A stretch of DNA of 64,000 bases, taken from contig OX328128.1 in the NCBI GenBank assembly GCA_946811695.1, positions 22,374,258-22,438,257 of the forward strand, written 5' to 3'. Shown in pieces: positions 1 to 11,866 of the stretch (the first letter of the stretch is position 1; every line of letters starts with the position of its first letter). Below the pieces are notes generated by a model. That model did not search any database. It saw nothing but the letters and a program-made list of their open reading frames with translations, and was not told the DNA's origin. This DNA is from Gonocerus acuteangulatus. Taxonomy: Eukaryota > Arthropoda > Insecta > Hemiptera > Coreidae. Position numbers and translations under genes: made by a program.

Positions 1-391
1 CTGTAGGGAGTTCGCTGGAACAAGCACACTTCTTGGTCGTCCTGTTCGTTCTTCTTAGGACAGATCCAGTTTATTCAGAGTTTTTAATCCAACATTGCGT
101 GTTTTGATGGATCGGCATCATGACGTCCTAAATCGTAAAAATGTCGAAACTCCCTACGCACCTCTAGCAAACTATCATTATTTAAAAAAAAAAAAAAAAT
201 TATGACAAACGTGTTTTCCATTCCACCGATCCATGATTACTGAAATGGCAGACCATCTACTTGCTAACTGTCATGTACCCGCAGTGCTGACACCTGTCCG
301 TGGCTGCCACTACTCACTTCAAACATTCCCATTTTTCTGTGTCACTCTGTAAAATGATAAACATTTATTCATTATTAACATTGAAGCATAC

Positions 392-477
392 CATTTTCTT
401 GGGCAAATTCTTCAGCAATCTTTAATGTTTCATTTAGAAAATGAGTTTTGGGTATATCGCCAAGAGCAGCATAACAT
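392..477 (-). CDS. IFT172: IFT172 exon 14 (last visible)
   Basis: Acceptor TTTCAG, donor GTATGC, ends in phase 1. Encodes [20 protein letters not shown]. No further exon was found between here and position 1; the sequence at 1-391 has no matching peptide, so the next exon lies outside the window. Confidence 0.9.
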
Positions 478-2487
478 CTGAAAATATAATTCAACATACA
501 TTGATCAGGAATGCTTAATGATCTGTTTTTATTAACTCTCTCTAGATCTCATAGAAAGTTTAGTTGTTGATAATTAGAAAGGATAGGGCAAACCTAAGAG
601 CAATTCGTAAATTATTCAATTGAAGAGAAATCTCAGCAAGATTATGCCACATGGCTTCAGTTTCAGGACTGTTTTTACTCAACGATTCCAGAAAGAGAAT
701 TGCTCTTCCAAAATCACAATCATGAACAGCTGTGCCAAACTCAACAAGTCCTTCGTCAAGAAGGTAGCCTGTCTGGTGAGTTCCTTCTTGTGTTATTATC
801 TGTAATGCAAACAATTACAAAAATACACCAAGTAAAACACGTAGAATTTAATATTCCATAAAGGTTCATATGGAAAAACTCGAGAGCACCAAAGATTTTA
901 TCTTCTGGTTTACTCGTTAGTGGGTTGGTTTCGGGATTCCAAACCGTCCCTAGGTCCACCCAGCCTCTAATTGGTACTTACGTATTAGTTCCACCACATC
1001 TAGGTCAGAGATCTGCATCATCAGCACAGGCGCAGAAGTCAATGGAATTTTTGCAAATATGGCCATGGGAAGACCATTTATGTATATTATCATCGAGTTT
1101 GGTTGACTAGAGTCAAAATAACCTTGAGGAAACGCATAGCACTTATGTTAATGGCATAATTGCTATGCGTTTCCGCACACTCGAAACTCTAGTCAATCCA
1201 ACTCGTTGATAATATACATAAATGGTCTTTCCGTGGCCATATTTGCAAAAATTCAATTGACTTCTGCGCCTGTGCTTATGATCCAAATCTCTGACCTAGA
1301 TGTGGTGAAAATAATACATAAGTACCAATTACAGGCTGGGTGGACCTAGGGACGGTCTGGAACCCCGAAATCAACCCACTAACGAGTACACCAGAAGATA
1401 AAATCTTTAGCTCAAGTTGATAATATAGATCACTGTATTTTTCGTGGTATCAAACATAATGGCCAAATTGCCCAATATTCTAATGAGTTATACGCCTGCG
1501 CTGATAACCAAGATCTCTGATGTAGGTGTGGGGGAGCTGATACGTATTAATAGGTACCTGCGAAGGGGAACATCAGGCGGCTGGAGAATAGTAATGACCA
1601 CACTATCTTCCTAGTAAGCCGTAAGGTCAAGAATCAGATATCTCTACAGTGTCTGACCCTCTGGGCCCTCAAGGCCTATTACGGGACTGATTTTTTTTTT
1701 TTTAAATGAAAAAAAAAACAGGATTGGTCTTGCAGAAAAGTTAACAAACAGAATTAAACATAATTTTAAAATATTTATTTTTTAGAAATATTAATCTGCC
1801 ATGCTGGAATTGGAACCCTCATCCATTGCAAGTTAAGTCTTCAGATGGCATAGCATCATTTTCATCTGAAGCCGGGCAAAATTACCAAGCTCGGATTAAA
1901 ATGTATCAACCACTGTATATTACACAAGATGGTATATATTGTCAGTGACATGATTTTCACTTTATTATCTTAAATTCTGGTTTAGATAATTCCAGTCCAC
2001 ACGCTGAACAAGTCATTTCTAAAGTTACCTTTGAAGGGGACAGAAAAAGAAACTATGAAAACAAAATTACCTCAGTCTTTTTATTTTCTCTTATGATGTC
2101 AATGATTTCTCCTTTAATTGGAAATGTAGTAAGCCTATCAGGAGTGTCGATGTTATACCATACACATGCTTGGTTTCTGGATTGTGCAACAACCACATCG
2201 CTCCCTGGAACCCACTACAACAAAAGTTATATTATAATACACATTAAATACATTTTCAATTAAATTTATTTCTTTATATTCACCTGCTGTGGTTACAAAG
2301 TGATTCTTGTCATAATTTTGTATATCGGGGATTCCCGTGGTCTAGTGGCTAGCGCGCTAGATTCATAAGCGGGAGATGGTGGGTTCGATCCCCACCGGCG
2401 CCAGAAATTTTCTCATCTCAGGGGTCGCTGAGAAAATTCCTGGCTGCACCCTGGATGTCGGCGCTAATAGCCAAGATTTGTTGCGCC

Positions 2488-2524
<37 letters not shown>

Positions 2525-5500
2525 TATGTCATAGTGTCATAACCAAAATGGGATGCCATAAGTATGAAAGGACAAATATATCATTTTCTACAAAATTTAG
2601 AGAAATAAAAAGAAAGAATCCCAGGATCACGTTAGCGTTTTTATTTAATTTTCATCCCCATAAACAGCTAACTTAATTATACAGAGTTTTGTTGGAAGAA
2701 AACTACGGCCGGTACATGCAAATTAATAATTTAGTTTAAGAGAAAATCACCATTCTTTATGGACCGGTTTAGTATATTTTCATTACATATCTTTCTCTTT
2801 GGATGAGAGAGATGTATGCTGAGTTTTGTTGCAATGTAACAAAACTTTCAACTATTAGTAGCATATTAACAATTTTTGTTAGGATAACTGATAACATACA
2901 AATTTTAAAACGTTGTTATTAACATGCATCTGTGAGACATGTGCACAGTAAAAATGTTCTTGGGCGCATTTAGTTTTTTTTTAGTGAATTAGTAAATAAT
3001 AAAGGAATAGCTTATTATAACTGCTACATCTAAAAATCATGTGTAAAAACAAACAGAAATTGTAAATAAGGATCAAAAACTAATTCATCACTCTAGGTGC
3101 ACAAGAATTGCATATTTTCATTATACTTTAGCTCCACCATTGAAGGTACAAAGCCCTTATGAAAAAGGAGATAAGAACATTTTTCAAAAGGCTTGAAATT
3201 AAAGTCTAAGTAAAAAAAAAAGAGGGGTGCGTACAGCTGCTATAGGAGAGGGAGTTTGGTCCGCCTGTGGAGGGAGTAGGCAGCGGGTGCAAACAGCCTT
3301 CAATGAAATTATCTCTTTAGCCCACTCGCATCGATAAGATTAATAAATTATAGTACAGGTTTAACCCGAGTCTTGTACAATCTGTCCTTTGTCTGCCTCA
3401 TGAGTACTTGGCTCAGGCCAATATAGTAACGGTTGACCGACATTATCCTCCTGCTTATCTCCCTGAGCATTTTGCTGGTGGATGTTATGGGAGGCCCGAG
3501 GTAGGTGGATTCATGCATTCTTTCAAATTTACAGGGAAAGTGCTACTTCGACAAAGGTTTTGCCTTGATGTACCTCTTCTGCATTTGCCACCCAGGTCTC
3601 ATTCACCTCAAGCTCGAGAAGTGAAGCTGCTCTTTGGATTCCAAAAGTGCATCCTTCAATTCAATTTTGGGTCTAACAATAATTGATCAACAATTGTTGC
3701 TGTTGCCTGTATTCCTGAGTCTCGTGCTGCTTTTTCAAGTCACAAAATAAAGACGAGACAAGCCACACCCGTCTCTCTGTTGCAGACCCCTATCAGCATG
3801 AAACCTGCTTGAGTACTCTCCTATTATCCTAAAGACATTTCTTCGCTCTTGTGTGGTCATCTTTAAAAGGCAGGTAACCTTTCTAGGTATGCCAAAATCT
3901 TCCAGTGCTCCAGAATATTTTTTTACGATTAATACTGTCATAAGCATTCTTAAAGTCTACGAAAAGGTGGTAGGTTATCATGTTATATTCGATTCCCCTC
4001 TCCATTAGAGTCCTCAGGGCAAAGATCTTATTCAATGTCAAATTTCTTCTTTTATATCCAGGCTGATATTTCCCTACTAATAGTTTAGAATAGGGGTACA
4101 GTCTCGGATGTTAATATTAAGAATAATAAATAAATTATAAATTATAAACTAGACTTCATTGTATATAAAACTAATAATTTACCTGAACATATGAACAATA
4201 GCTTAAAATAGCCTGGCGTAATGCAGTTCTTGTGTCCAGGAGATACAATCTGCTTTTCTTATCTCGGAACAATAATTTTCGCCCAGTTTCGTTGAGTTCT
4301 AGCCAATCTATCTTGGAATCATGTGACACTTGCATTATTTGGATACCGTATACTAGATCAACTACAAAACAATAAATTATACCAGATAGAATTTGCATCA
4401 AAGTAAATAATTTAATATTAGAAACAAATAATACTAAGCTGAACTTGTTACAAGGTGAGTCACTCTCCTCAGCTTTTTCTATTTTATTTTAATCATCATG
4501 ACTATTTGTTATTTTAATTATGACTTATTAAATTTGACAGTATTTATTGACAGGATAGGCTTTCCTTAAGATGGGCTAGTAGTCAGAAACGTTGAATTCA
4601 TGTAATAAAGTTATATGAGAATTTCGAAGGGTTTATCCTCATCTTGAATTGTATTATTATAGTCATTTTATGTTTAGTTTTTAATATTAAGATGTAAGCT
4701 GTTATGCAACAAAATATTTTTAGGTATTTATTTTTGTTACAGCTCTGAAGATGGTAGGAGCTGCTGAAAGTGCTTTACGTGAAAAAAAAAAATTTGTTGT
4801 GAAGGAATTTGACGTTTCTCATTTTACTGAAGATCTTCCTTCTCTGCCAGCAGCCTCGTACTTTGAAAGAATATTAAATTAAAACAAATAATTTGTCTGT
4901 GAAACAATAAAGTAAATAGCAATAGCATATAAAAAAAAACATACACATATAAGAATATATCAATATGATAACAATATAAACACATAAATATTTAAATGTT
5001 TTTCATTGATCTTGACTATTACCTTCAGCACTTTGTTATTGTGTCAAAGACATAAGCGGGTTTTCTACCCTATAAACACACTAAAATATAATAGATATAG
5101 AAAACCTATATCCAGATAAGGGTTTCTTACTCATTTTTATTATTTTTTCTAGTGCATCAACAGCAAAGGTCGTTAGCACCCTCCTTCCTTACTATTTTAA
5201 TAGGAACAATAAGCATGCCTCTGAATATGAAACACTGTTAATACTTAATAAAATAAAGCATGAAGTATAATGGAATGGATATGTTGTGAATTTGTTTGAG
5301 GGATTGGTTTTTGACAATGAGGTTGAGCTGTGAGCATTTCAAGCCTCTGTGATCATGCAAGTGTGAAGTGAGTAATATACCCAGGTGCGAATAAATTAAA
5401 ATGTTCTTTTAATTAATAGAATATTGTATTATTCATGTCAAACGATTTACTCAATAAATCAAGTTTGCCATACTGATTATATCAATCGTAAAGTTGAATT

Positions 5501-8500
5501 TTCATTATAATGAATTATTTATATAGTGCACTGTGCAAGGGTGACTTTTTCAACGAACAAGTTTAATTTTATCTTGAAACAAACAAAATCAATAAAATAT
5601 ATATTACAAACCAATACATATTGTTTTTCTATCAAGAAGATAAGCTAACTTTTTGTTATCGTCATCGGTATTGGGTAGTTTCCTCTCATTTATGCGGACA
5701 CTTATTAAATAGGGGTTCATAAATTCCGTCCTTCAAAAAGGAAAAAAAAAACAACTGTAATGTAAATAAAGTTGACCAAGAAAAAAAAATGGATTCAATT
5801 TATTTCTAACCTCACAGACGTCAGAATATCATTATTTCCATATTCAACCAGCGTGAGTTCACCAGCGTTAAAAATGAGACATACATTGGGATTATCAAGG
5901 TAGAACTTCTCTTTCCTGTCAGAATCTTGCCAAGTAACTTCACTTAGAAGATTTCTCTCAAGGTCACCTATAATTTAAAGTTTTTTTTCTTTTAATATTT
6001 TAAAATTGTAATTTAACCCTTTGCAATCAAGTACCCCGTAGCAGAGCAATTTGTCTTCAAACTCGTGGGCTACGGAGTAGACCCATTTAAAATTTGTGTC
6101 TTTTTTGTTAAAAAAAAAAAAAAAAAGAAAAAAAAAGCGGGTTACAACAGATTGAACAAGAAAATATTTCCATAGAAAAAAAAATGGAGAACAATATAAG
6201 GCCATAATTATTTACACAATTGAGAGTTCATACATTTGGATAATAATTATTTCATTTTTATTCTTCAACAAATGTTTCCATGAGGATTGCTAGAAATACT
6301 TGTATTAGCATTAGGGGACCTTGCCGATTTTAGCTTCATCTATTTCTACAATAATGTTGGGGCCCAATGTAAGCATTAGGGGACCTAACCCCTTAGATTA
6401 TTTAATTACAAATAATCACTAATTACACGTTATTTAAATTTTGATTGATGAATATGGTTCTTGAATAATCTAAGGAATTTATGCATATAAAGAAATTTAG
6501 GAAATCAAAACGAAGTAAGCAGCATTTTCTGTGAATACCGGGCCTTAGTACTTCCTAAAATTCTGTGAAACTGTTCGATAAGAATTAGCAGTTAGCAGTT
6601 GTATCTGTTATTTCTAACTGCTAATCGTTATTAGTATTAGTAGTTTGAAAAGTTAACAGAAAATAGCGCTATTGCCCATCACTGACTCATGGTGAAGTAG
6701 AGAATTTTTAGTGAGCTCATTGTTGTAAAAAGTCAATCCACCACAAGCTGTACTCTATCATCTTCCACATTTCAATCCAGTGTGCAAGTCACTGGACCAT
6801 GGGCCGACTCTGTTAAGTTTTTTATATAATGTTGGGAAGAAGTTTTCTTCTTGTCGCATTAACCCAATGGATCTTTTGAGACATTTTTTACTGGATTACA
6901 ATTAATTTCTTCAATATCTACTATGGCTTTGGCGGTACTTAGAATGTGGTAATCTAATCTCGGATACCCTTAACACTTGAGATAAGAATTATACCAAGTC
7001 ATACAGAGATGACTTTTTATATCCATGTAACATATTTGTAAAAAAGACCTTTACATATTACCTAATAGAAGAGTTTCCGGAGTCCTCGCAAGTAAGTAAC
7101 GATCATTTCCAAGAATTCTAACATCATCGATCTCATACCCAAATCTGGATCGAAGGATTACGCCTCGAGATTCGGTGTTCAAAGGTTTAACAAGAACCTG
7201 ACTTGCTCCGACATATGTAAGCTCAAATTTATTCTTCCAAATAGATCGCCTGGAACATAGTTATTTCAATAATAAACAAATCTTGACTGGGTACAATGAA
7301 ATTTGTTGTTATATTATTCCAATGTTTAGGACAATTCATTTATCACCAGGCCAATAATTCTTTGTATGTTGAAAACTTATAAAGCTGTATAAATAGTAAC
7401 CTTGAACATATCTTGCACAAAACCAATGCTTAATTTCTAATTCAATATTTCTTTATAGCCCTTATCATTTCTAAAAGGATTACGTTTAGCTTCATTGGTT
7501 AATTAATAACTAGCTGTGGGCTCATGCTGTCGTGGCCCTGTCAAGTTAAATGGAACAGAAATTGTAATATTTTAATTTCACTATGTTTGCGGGGAAACAA
7601 TATTTGAAATTTGGAAGCCAGAGAATAGTTGGGATTCACCTCGGAAAATATCAATACGATTTTTGCAAAAATCTGTATTAAGGACGTTTCGGCTACTATT
7701 TTGTAGCCTAAAGTCAGCTAAAAGACAAAACGAAAATGCAGAATTAATAAACAGAATAGTTAAACCAATAAATAAATATGGTAGATCTACAAATACAAAT
7801 CACAAGAAGAATATAAGAACATTTTGTTGTTAATGCCAATAAGTAACAAAACATTATAAACAGGTAAGTGAACAATAGTTTTTTTTTCCTAGGGCTTAGT
7901 TCAGAGTATGGACTTTTAGTCAAAAATCTAAAAATTTAAAATGAAATAAGTACAAATGAATAGACAATAATAATATTTTTAATCTTTAATAATAACTAAG
8001 ATACTACCTACCAATGGGTGTCGGAGGGTTGAGAAAGACCAATGTTAACAGTTAAGTGACCATGGTGAAAATATAGAAGGAAGTTGGATTCTTCCAAGGT
8101 ATATGTAACTAGACACCAAGAAGGGGTAGGGGGAGGTCAGGAAAGATCAAAGAGGTTATGACAGGTAAAAGAGAAAAGGCGTTAATGGAAGGACACCCAG
8201 ATGGAAAAGAGGACATGGGGAAATACTAAGTAGAGGATCCGGAGAGATTGTGGAAAATATTGGAGTAGATAGGAGAAATGCATTGTTTGTTGGTTTTTTA
8301 ATTTGAATTGTTGGTATATAAGTTGAAGTCTACGCATTCAGAGAGCTGAAGATTTTTTTTTGTTTCGTTCTTTAGAGAGAACCCTTACTTGTAACCAAGG
8401 GTTTACGGGTGATATTCGCCTGAAATCTCCTGCTGGAAATAATTATGTTTTCCTGATTTTTTTCAATCAAATCTATTCAGTATGCACGATTGAATAAATT

Positions 8501-11500
8501 TCTATAGGGAGACTTTTCATGTATCAGTGAATTATCAATAATTATACTATTTACAACGAATACATAATTCGTTGACCCTTGATCATGAGCGCTCTTAATC
8601 AGGAAGCTTTATTTTTTTTTATTAAGGTTTTTATTTTTAGAGTAGCATGAAAACTCTTTGATATTTCTCACTATATTAATATTTATATCTTGCCGAGTAC
8701 TTTTGGCATTCTATAACTCCCATCCTCATGGATACAACATTAAAACTAGCACTAAAACCAATATTATTATACATTTTCTCATTAAATGGTTAATATATGA
8801 AATAGTAATATAATTTATTATTAAAATTTTTGTATAAAATGTCTGATAAGTGAGCTATAAAAAATATCAGGCTTAAATTAAAATAGCTAAGAATGTTCTC
8901 TTTGCATATTATAAAATAAAACAAAAAAATTAAAACATATCAAGAAGGATAAGAGAAAAGATTATTAAAGAAGTATTAAATGATAAAATCATCTTCATTT
9001 AAAATATATATTATTTTAACCTTTTAACGCACAGATGGACATATATGTCCCACTTAAATCCTCTGCCTGTGCAAGGTTGTGATGGGACTCAGAAATTAGT
9101 ATGATCTCTCAGAAGGACCCCACCCTATTACTTGGAACCATAATTGTTTCAATATAATAAGTACAGATTGGCAGGTTTTTTTCAATGTCCTAAAAAAAAA
9201 TAATAAAAAAAAAACTGTTTTATAAATAAAAAGTTTTGTGCGTTAAAGGGTTAACTTAACATGAAAGTAGCTTAATATGTCCCCTCTTTAAACTTTTATT
9301 TAATTTTTTTTTTCAATTTTATATAAATTTTAAAAAATATAAAACTGCCAGTTATTTTTTTATTTTATTTTATTTTTCAAGAAATTTGAAGTAGTCAGAA
9401 CTAAAGTCAACATAGTAATTAATTTTCAGACTCACTTGACAACTGATTCAAAAAGTTCAACAGAACCACATAGGCCACTGCAAGCAATTCGAGAACCATC
9501 CCTCTTCCAAGAGATTGATGTAATAGTATACAAGTTTTCAATCTCTTTTACACTTATTTCATCCCAGCTCAATTTTCTCGGGCTCCAAATGTATGTTCGA
9601 AGCCTGAAAACAATTAGATTAAAAATACACTCAGCCAAGGTCTTTCTTAAATTATGTACTTAAATAACATAGGTTAAACAAAGAAGAGTACAATTACATC
9701 TTCTTTTTATAATAAAGTATTTTTACCTGTCAAAACTACCAATAACCACGGCTTGACCACTAGGACTACAGGCAGCAACAGTAAATTCTTTCTCGTTGGG
9801 ATAATCGAACTGACGGTACAATCTTCCATCCCTGTCGTAAACTGTAACTCTCTGATCACATCCTGCTGCTAGTATGAATCCTCCACCAGGCCAAGCCAGG
9901 GCGTAAGGTGGACAGCTATGGACAACAACTCTCCCCTTGTAAAGAAAACATATTATGAATGTTTTGTTGATTATTTAAAGATTGTTATAATGTTGCAAAA
10001 TGAAAACCTGTTGTTCCATAGAAGAGTCATCGGTGACATAAAATCTAACAATACTTCCATCATCGTGTCCTGAAAGGAACCCAGTACCTCTAGAGCTGAA
10101 ATTAAGATTTTTTAACAGTATGTTTAAACCAGGATAATGATAATATTATTAACTGTTTCAACAGCACATCAATAAGGTTGTACAGTATTTTTAATTTCAA
10201 ATTTTCAAGACTCAGCCATATCTTCATTTAAAAAATTTAAATAATAGTACGTACACACACTAATGGCCTCGATGCAGAAGCACCATAACAAAAAATAATA
10301 GTCTGTACACTTGTATATTTTTATTTAAATGCAAACCAACATCAAATGTAATATAAAACTGAAATTCACTCTTATTATGAGGACTTATTAAATTAAGTGC
10401 AAAGCCAATGAAAGTGTAGTTCATAAGTAATAGCGTTACATTGGTAAATGTACTTCTTTACTCATTGGTCTCTGATATTTTATTTAAAATGTAATCTCAA
10501 ACTAAGAAGGAGGACCTGATGGTCGTGGATTTTATGGTATTACTACCCCGATGCCTGTTCGCTTCCTACTCAGGTTCATTGGCGTATATAGGAAATAATT
10601 TGCGGGGGGCTGGGACCATTTCCGGGGTATGGAATACTAACAATCTAGAACTTGGAATAGCTGTAGCCAACTATAATGCAAAAAATAAAATATTTTTTAT
10701 AAACTAAGTAATCTTATTTAATTTATTTTTAAGGGGTTTATGACACATTTTTACCAATCATATCAAAATTTCATAGGAGGGGCTGCAGCCCCCTCCCCTT
10801 ATATATGCCCATGCCCGTATTCGTGGCTTTGATTTTTACGAGAAAATGAAAGGCATTAACTCTATTCTGGCTAAAAATGGATGGTATCCCGTCCCAAAAA
10901 ATCTGTGTTATTAATAAAGGGGCATTAAACATTTAAATAAATGAATCAAACTAAGAAGTGACCCATATTTTGATGAGGACAAATTTATCTATGGATTACA
11001 AAAAAAATTAATTCAAAAATAGGGGTCAGCAGAAACTCAGAGACTGTAGACCTAATATGACATAACTTAATTGCGGAAGGTAAAATGAGAAGAAAATATA
11101 AACTAATGAAAAAAATGTTCTTACTTTGTAGCTAAAGACACAACATAAGAATTTGTGTTGTATAAAGTTTGAGTCTTATTTGTAGTGATGTAGGCTGCTC
11201 TCACTTTTCCATCTGCCAGTCCAAAAATGATTGGGCCTTCATTAAGCCATATTAGGCATGTAACAGCAGAATGTTGAGGGAATTTATTGCAAATGGCTTT
11301 CTTGTCACCCCTAAAACATATAAGAGTATGCAACTTATTTATGATCTCGACAAAGTTCTTCAATTACGGACAATTTATTTAAATATATAAACTTACCAAT
11401 CATCTCCAACCTTGTAGATATAAATTATATTGTCTGTCTGCCCAACAGCTATTTTTGTAGAGTCAGGCGAAAAAGCTAATCCTTTCACTGAATAACTCAT

Positions 11501-11866
11501 CTTTGAATTCTATTGAAAAAAATTCCACATAACTTGTAATAAAAACCCATAGAAATTACCATAGAAATTAATGAAACATACTCTACACAACTGAAAAAAA
11601 GTTACAAACCCTAGAATCAGAAGGTTTGGTTGTAAACTTGTCTTTACGGACACCATTTTCATCAAAAAGTAAAACGACTCTCTCATAATTACACACAGCC
11701 AACTTCAAATTATTTGGCGACCAAGCCATAGCAAGAACACTGTTTGGCCCATCCTAAAATCATAATTTGTTTTCAGTTTGAAGTTTCCCCCAAATAAAAA
11801 ACATTTTAACAACTTAGAATATTATACTTTTGCAGGATGAATGGTTTTTAAATGTTTCAGTTGCAT
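392..11866 (-). CDS. IFT172: IFT172, N-terminal 14 coding exons (partial gene)
   Basis: IFT172 is a peripheral subunit of the IFT-B complex, which carries cargo along ciliary microtubules; in insects it is needed for the cilia of sensory neurons. Fourteen exons were joined by hand from conserved peptides and GT-AG sites: 11866-11828, 11753-11610, 11509-11397, 11310-11125, 10095-10008, 9935-9727, 9603-9436, 7249-7062, 5967-5811, 5730-5612, 4361-4183, 2214-2071, 799-594 and 477-392. They total 2026 nt, about 675 codons, with every phase compatible and no internal stop. Residues 1 to about 560 form the two WD40 propellers and the rest begins the TPR-like solenoid. Diagnostic peptides include [16 protein letters not shown] and CPPYALAW. 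Vertebrate IFT172 is about 1750 residues, so roughly 1070 residues lie beyond the left edge. The order and spacing of blocks match the family throughout, so an alternative assignment is unlikely. Confidence 0.97.
594..799 (-). CDS. IFT172: IFT172 exon 13
   Basis: Acceptor TTACAG, donor GTTTGC. Contains [19 protein letters not shown] and SPETEAMW, marking the passage from propeller to helical solenoid. Confidence 0.97.
891..1408. repeat. SINE-derived foldback in IFT172 intron 12
   Basis: Two arms of about 250 bp are near-perfect inverted copies around a centre near 1150. The outer 19 bp of the arms are exact reverse complements. The left arm resembles the body of the tRNA-headed SINE at 49982-50325 (the stretch around CCGTCCCTAGG), and the apex carries GAAACGCATAGCAC, also found in the foldback at 16.9-17.7 kb. 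Confidence 0.85.
1410..1695 (+). repeat. SINE body and 3' end, third copy of the same unit
   Basis: Continues the right arm of the neighbouring foldback as a diverged direct copy. From about 1550 it matches the 3' half of the SINE at 49982-50325 read in sense, ending GGGACTGA followed by a T-run. Confidence 0.65.
2071..2214 (-). CDS. IFT172: IFT172 exon 12
   Basis: Forty-eight codons, phase 0 to 0, acceptor TTGTAG, donor GTAATT. Encodes [14 protein letters not shown] and [11 protein letters not shown]. Confidence 0.96.
2325..2521 (+). mobile_element. tRNA-derived SINE with poly(A) tail
   Basis: A tRNA-like head has a box A (GTGGTCTAGTGGC at 2337) and a perfect box B (GGTTCGATCC at 2382). 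A body of about 100 bp and a 32-nt A-run at 2490-2521 follow. No clean tRNA cloverleaf closes around it, so this is a retroposed SINE rather than a working tRNA. It lies in IFT172 intron 11, antisense to the gene. Confidence 0.82.
3690..4080 (-). pseudogene. LINE reverse transcriptase relic in IFT172 intron 11
   Basis: The minus strand encodes RT motif A ([11 protein letters not shown]), preceded by the palm/finger stretch [17 protein letters not shown] and followed, after a frame change near 3915, by [15 protein letters not shown] and a decayed GLxQGD motif. The wording matches the LINE family of the fragment at 44471-45349. It lacks endonuclease and RT motif C and is 5' and 3' truncated. 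Confidence 0.75.
4183..4361 (-). CDS. IFT172: IFT172 exon 11
   Basis: Acceptor TTTGTAG, donor GTAAAT. Contains [20 protein letters not shown], the most diagnostic IFT172 peptide in the window. Confidence 0.98.
4741..4882 (+). other. Short unassigned plus-strand ORF in IFT172 intron 10
   Basis: After a pyrimidine-rich stretch and an AG, a 43-codon frame from ATG at 4750 encodes a peptide ending [14 protein letters not shown]. Its composition is more protein-like than its AT-rich surroundings and it lies antisense to IFT172. No family was recognised. It may be the last exon of a retroposed or degraded gene, or chance. Confidence 0.2.
5612..5730 (-). CDS. IFT172: IFT172 exon 10
   Basis: Acceptor TTGAAG, donor GTTTGT. 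Encodes [16 protein letters not shown] and [14 protein letters not shown]. Confidence 0.96.
5811..5967 (-). CDS. IFT172: IFT172 exon 9
   Basis: Acceptor ATTATAG, donor GTTAG. Contains [20 protein letters not shown], aligning closely with the family. Confidence 0.97.
7062..7249 (-). CDS. IFT172: IFT172 exon 8
   Basis: Acceptor TTCCAG, donor GTAAT. Encodes [18 protein letters not shown] and [14 protein letters not shown], the start of the second propeller. The intron before it, 7250-9435, is the longest in the visible gene. Confidence 0.96.
9016..9254. mobile_element. piggyBac-like MITE
   Basis: 239 bp flanked by TTAA on both sides, with inverted termini TTAACCTTTTAACGCAC and GTGCGTTAAAGGGTTAA. 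TTAA target and CCYT-type ends are characteristic of piggyBac-superfamily MITEs. No coding capacity. It lies in IFT172 intron 7. Confidence 0.8.
9436..9603 (-). CDS. IFT172: IFT172 exon 7
   Basis: Acceptor TTTTCAG, donor GTGAGT. Encodes [18 protein letters not shown], a strongly conserved IFT172 block. Confidence 0.97.
9727..9935 (-). CDS. IFT172: IFT172 exon 6
   Basis: Acceptor ACAAG, donor GTAAAA. Contains CPPYALAW and [10 protein letters not shown], plus the propeller strand [12 protein letters not shown]; phase 0 in, phase 2 out. Confidence 0.97.
10008..10095 (-). CDS. IFT172: IFT172 exon 5
   Basis: Eighty-eight nt, acceptor TTTCAG, donor GTTTTC (a GT followed by a weak consensus). Encodes [14 protein letters not shown], a WD repeat with the expected GHxDG turn. 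Confidence 0.95.
10577..10822. repeat. Possible MITE with GGC(G/A)TATATA ends
   Basis: The left end TTGGCGTATATAGGA and right end TATATATGCCCATGCC are imperfect inverted copies, each next to a G/C-rich GGGGCTG stretch. Similar to hAT-type ends, but no clear 8-bp target duplication was found. In IFT172 intron 4. Confidence 0.35.
10849..10952 (+). repeat. SINE 3' part (relic)
   Basis: Shares with 17168-17275 and the SINE at 18770-18955 the stretch AAAGGCAT..TCTGGCTA..GGTAT.CCGTCC and a tail rich in AAATAAA. Only the body and tail are present. Confidence 0.55.
11125..11310 (-). CDS. IFT172: IFT172 exon 4
   Basis: Acceptor TTTTAG, donor GTAAG. Contains [19 protein letters not shown] and FGLADGKVR, among the most conserved blocks of the first propeller. 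Confidence 0.97.
11397..11509 (-). CDS. IFT172: IFT172 exon 3
   Basis: Phase 0 start, phase 2 end at a GTAAGT donor. Encodes the WD motif [19 protein letters not shown] followed by [11 protein letters not shown]. Confidence 0.96.
11610..11753 (-). CDS. IFT172: IFT172 exon 2
   Basis: Forty-eight codons, phase 0 to 0, acceptor TTTTAG. First WD repeat with the peptides LAMAWSPNN and [10 protein letters not shown]. Confidence 0.95.
11828..11866 (-). CDS. IFT172: IFT172 exon 1 (start codon)
   Basis: Thirteen codons from ATG at 11866. The peptide [13 protein letters not shown] matches the conserved start of IFT172. Ends in phase 0 at a GTATAA donor. Confidence 0.93.

Noticed and set aside
240..360. 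Possible IFT172 exon 15
   Set aside because: An acceptor-like TTTTACAG is present, but the following frame stops at once in the required phase and has no conserved peptide.
2325..2400. Possible functional tRNA gene
   Set aside because: Box A and B are good, but no closed acceptor stem or plausible anticodon arm forms, and a SINE body with poly(A) follows.
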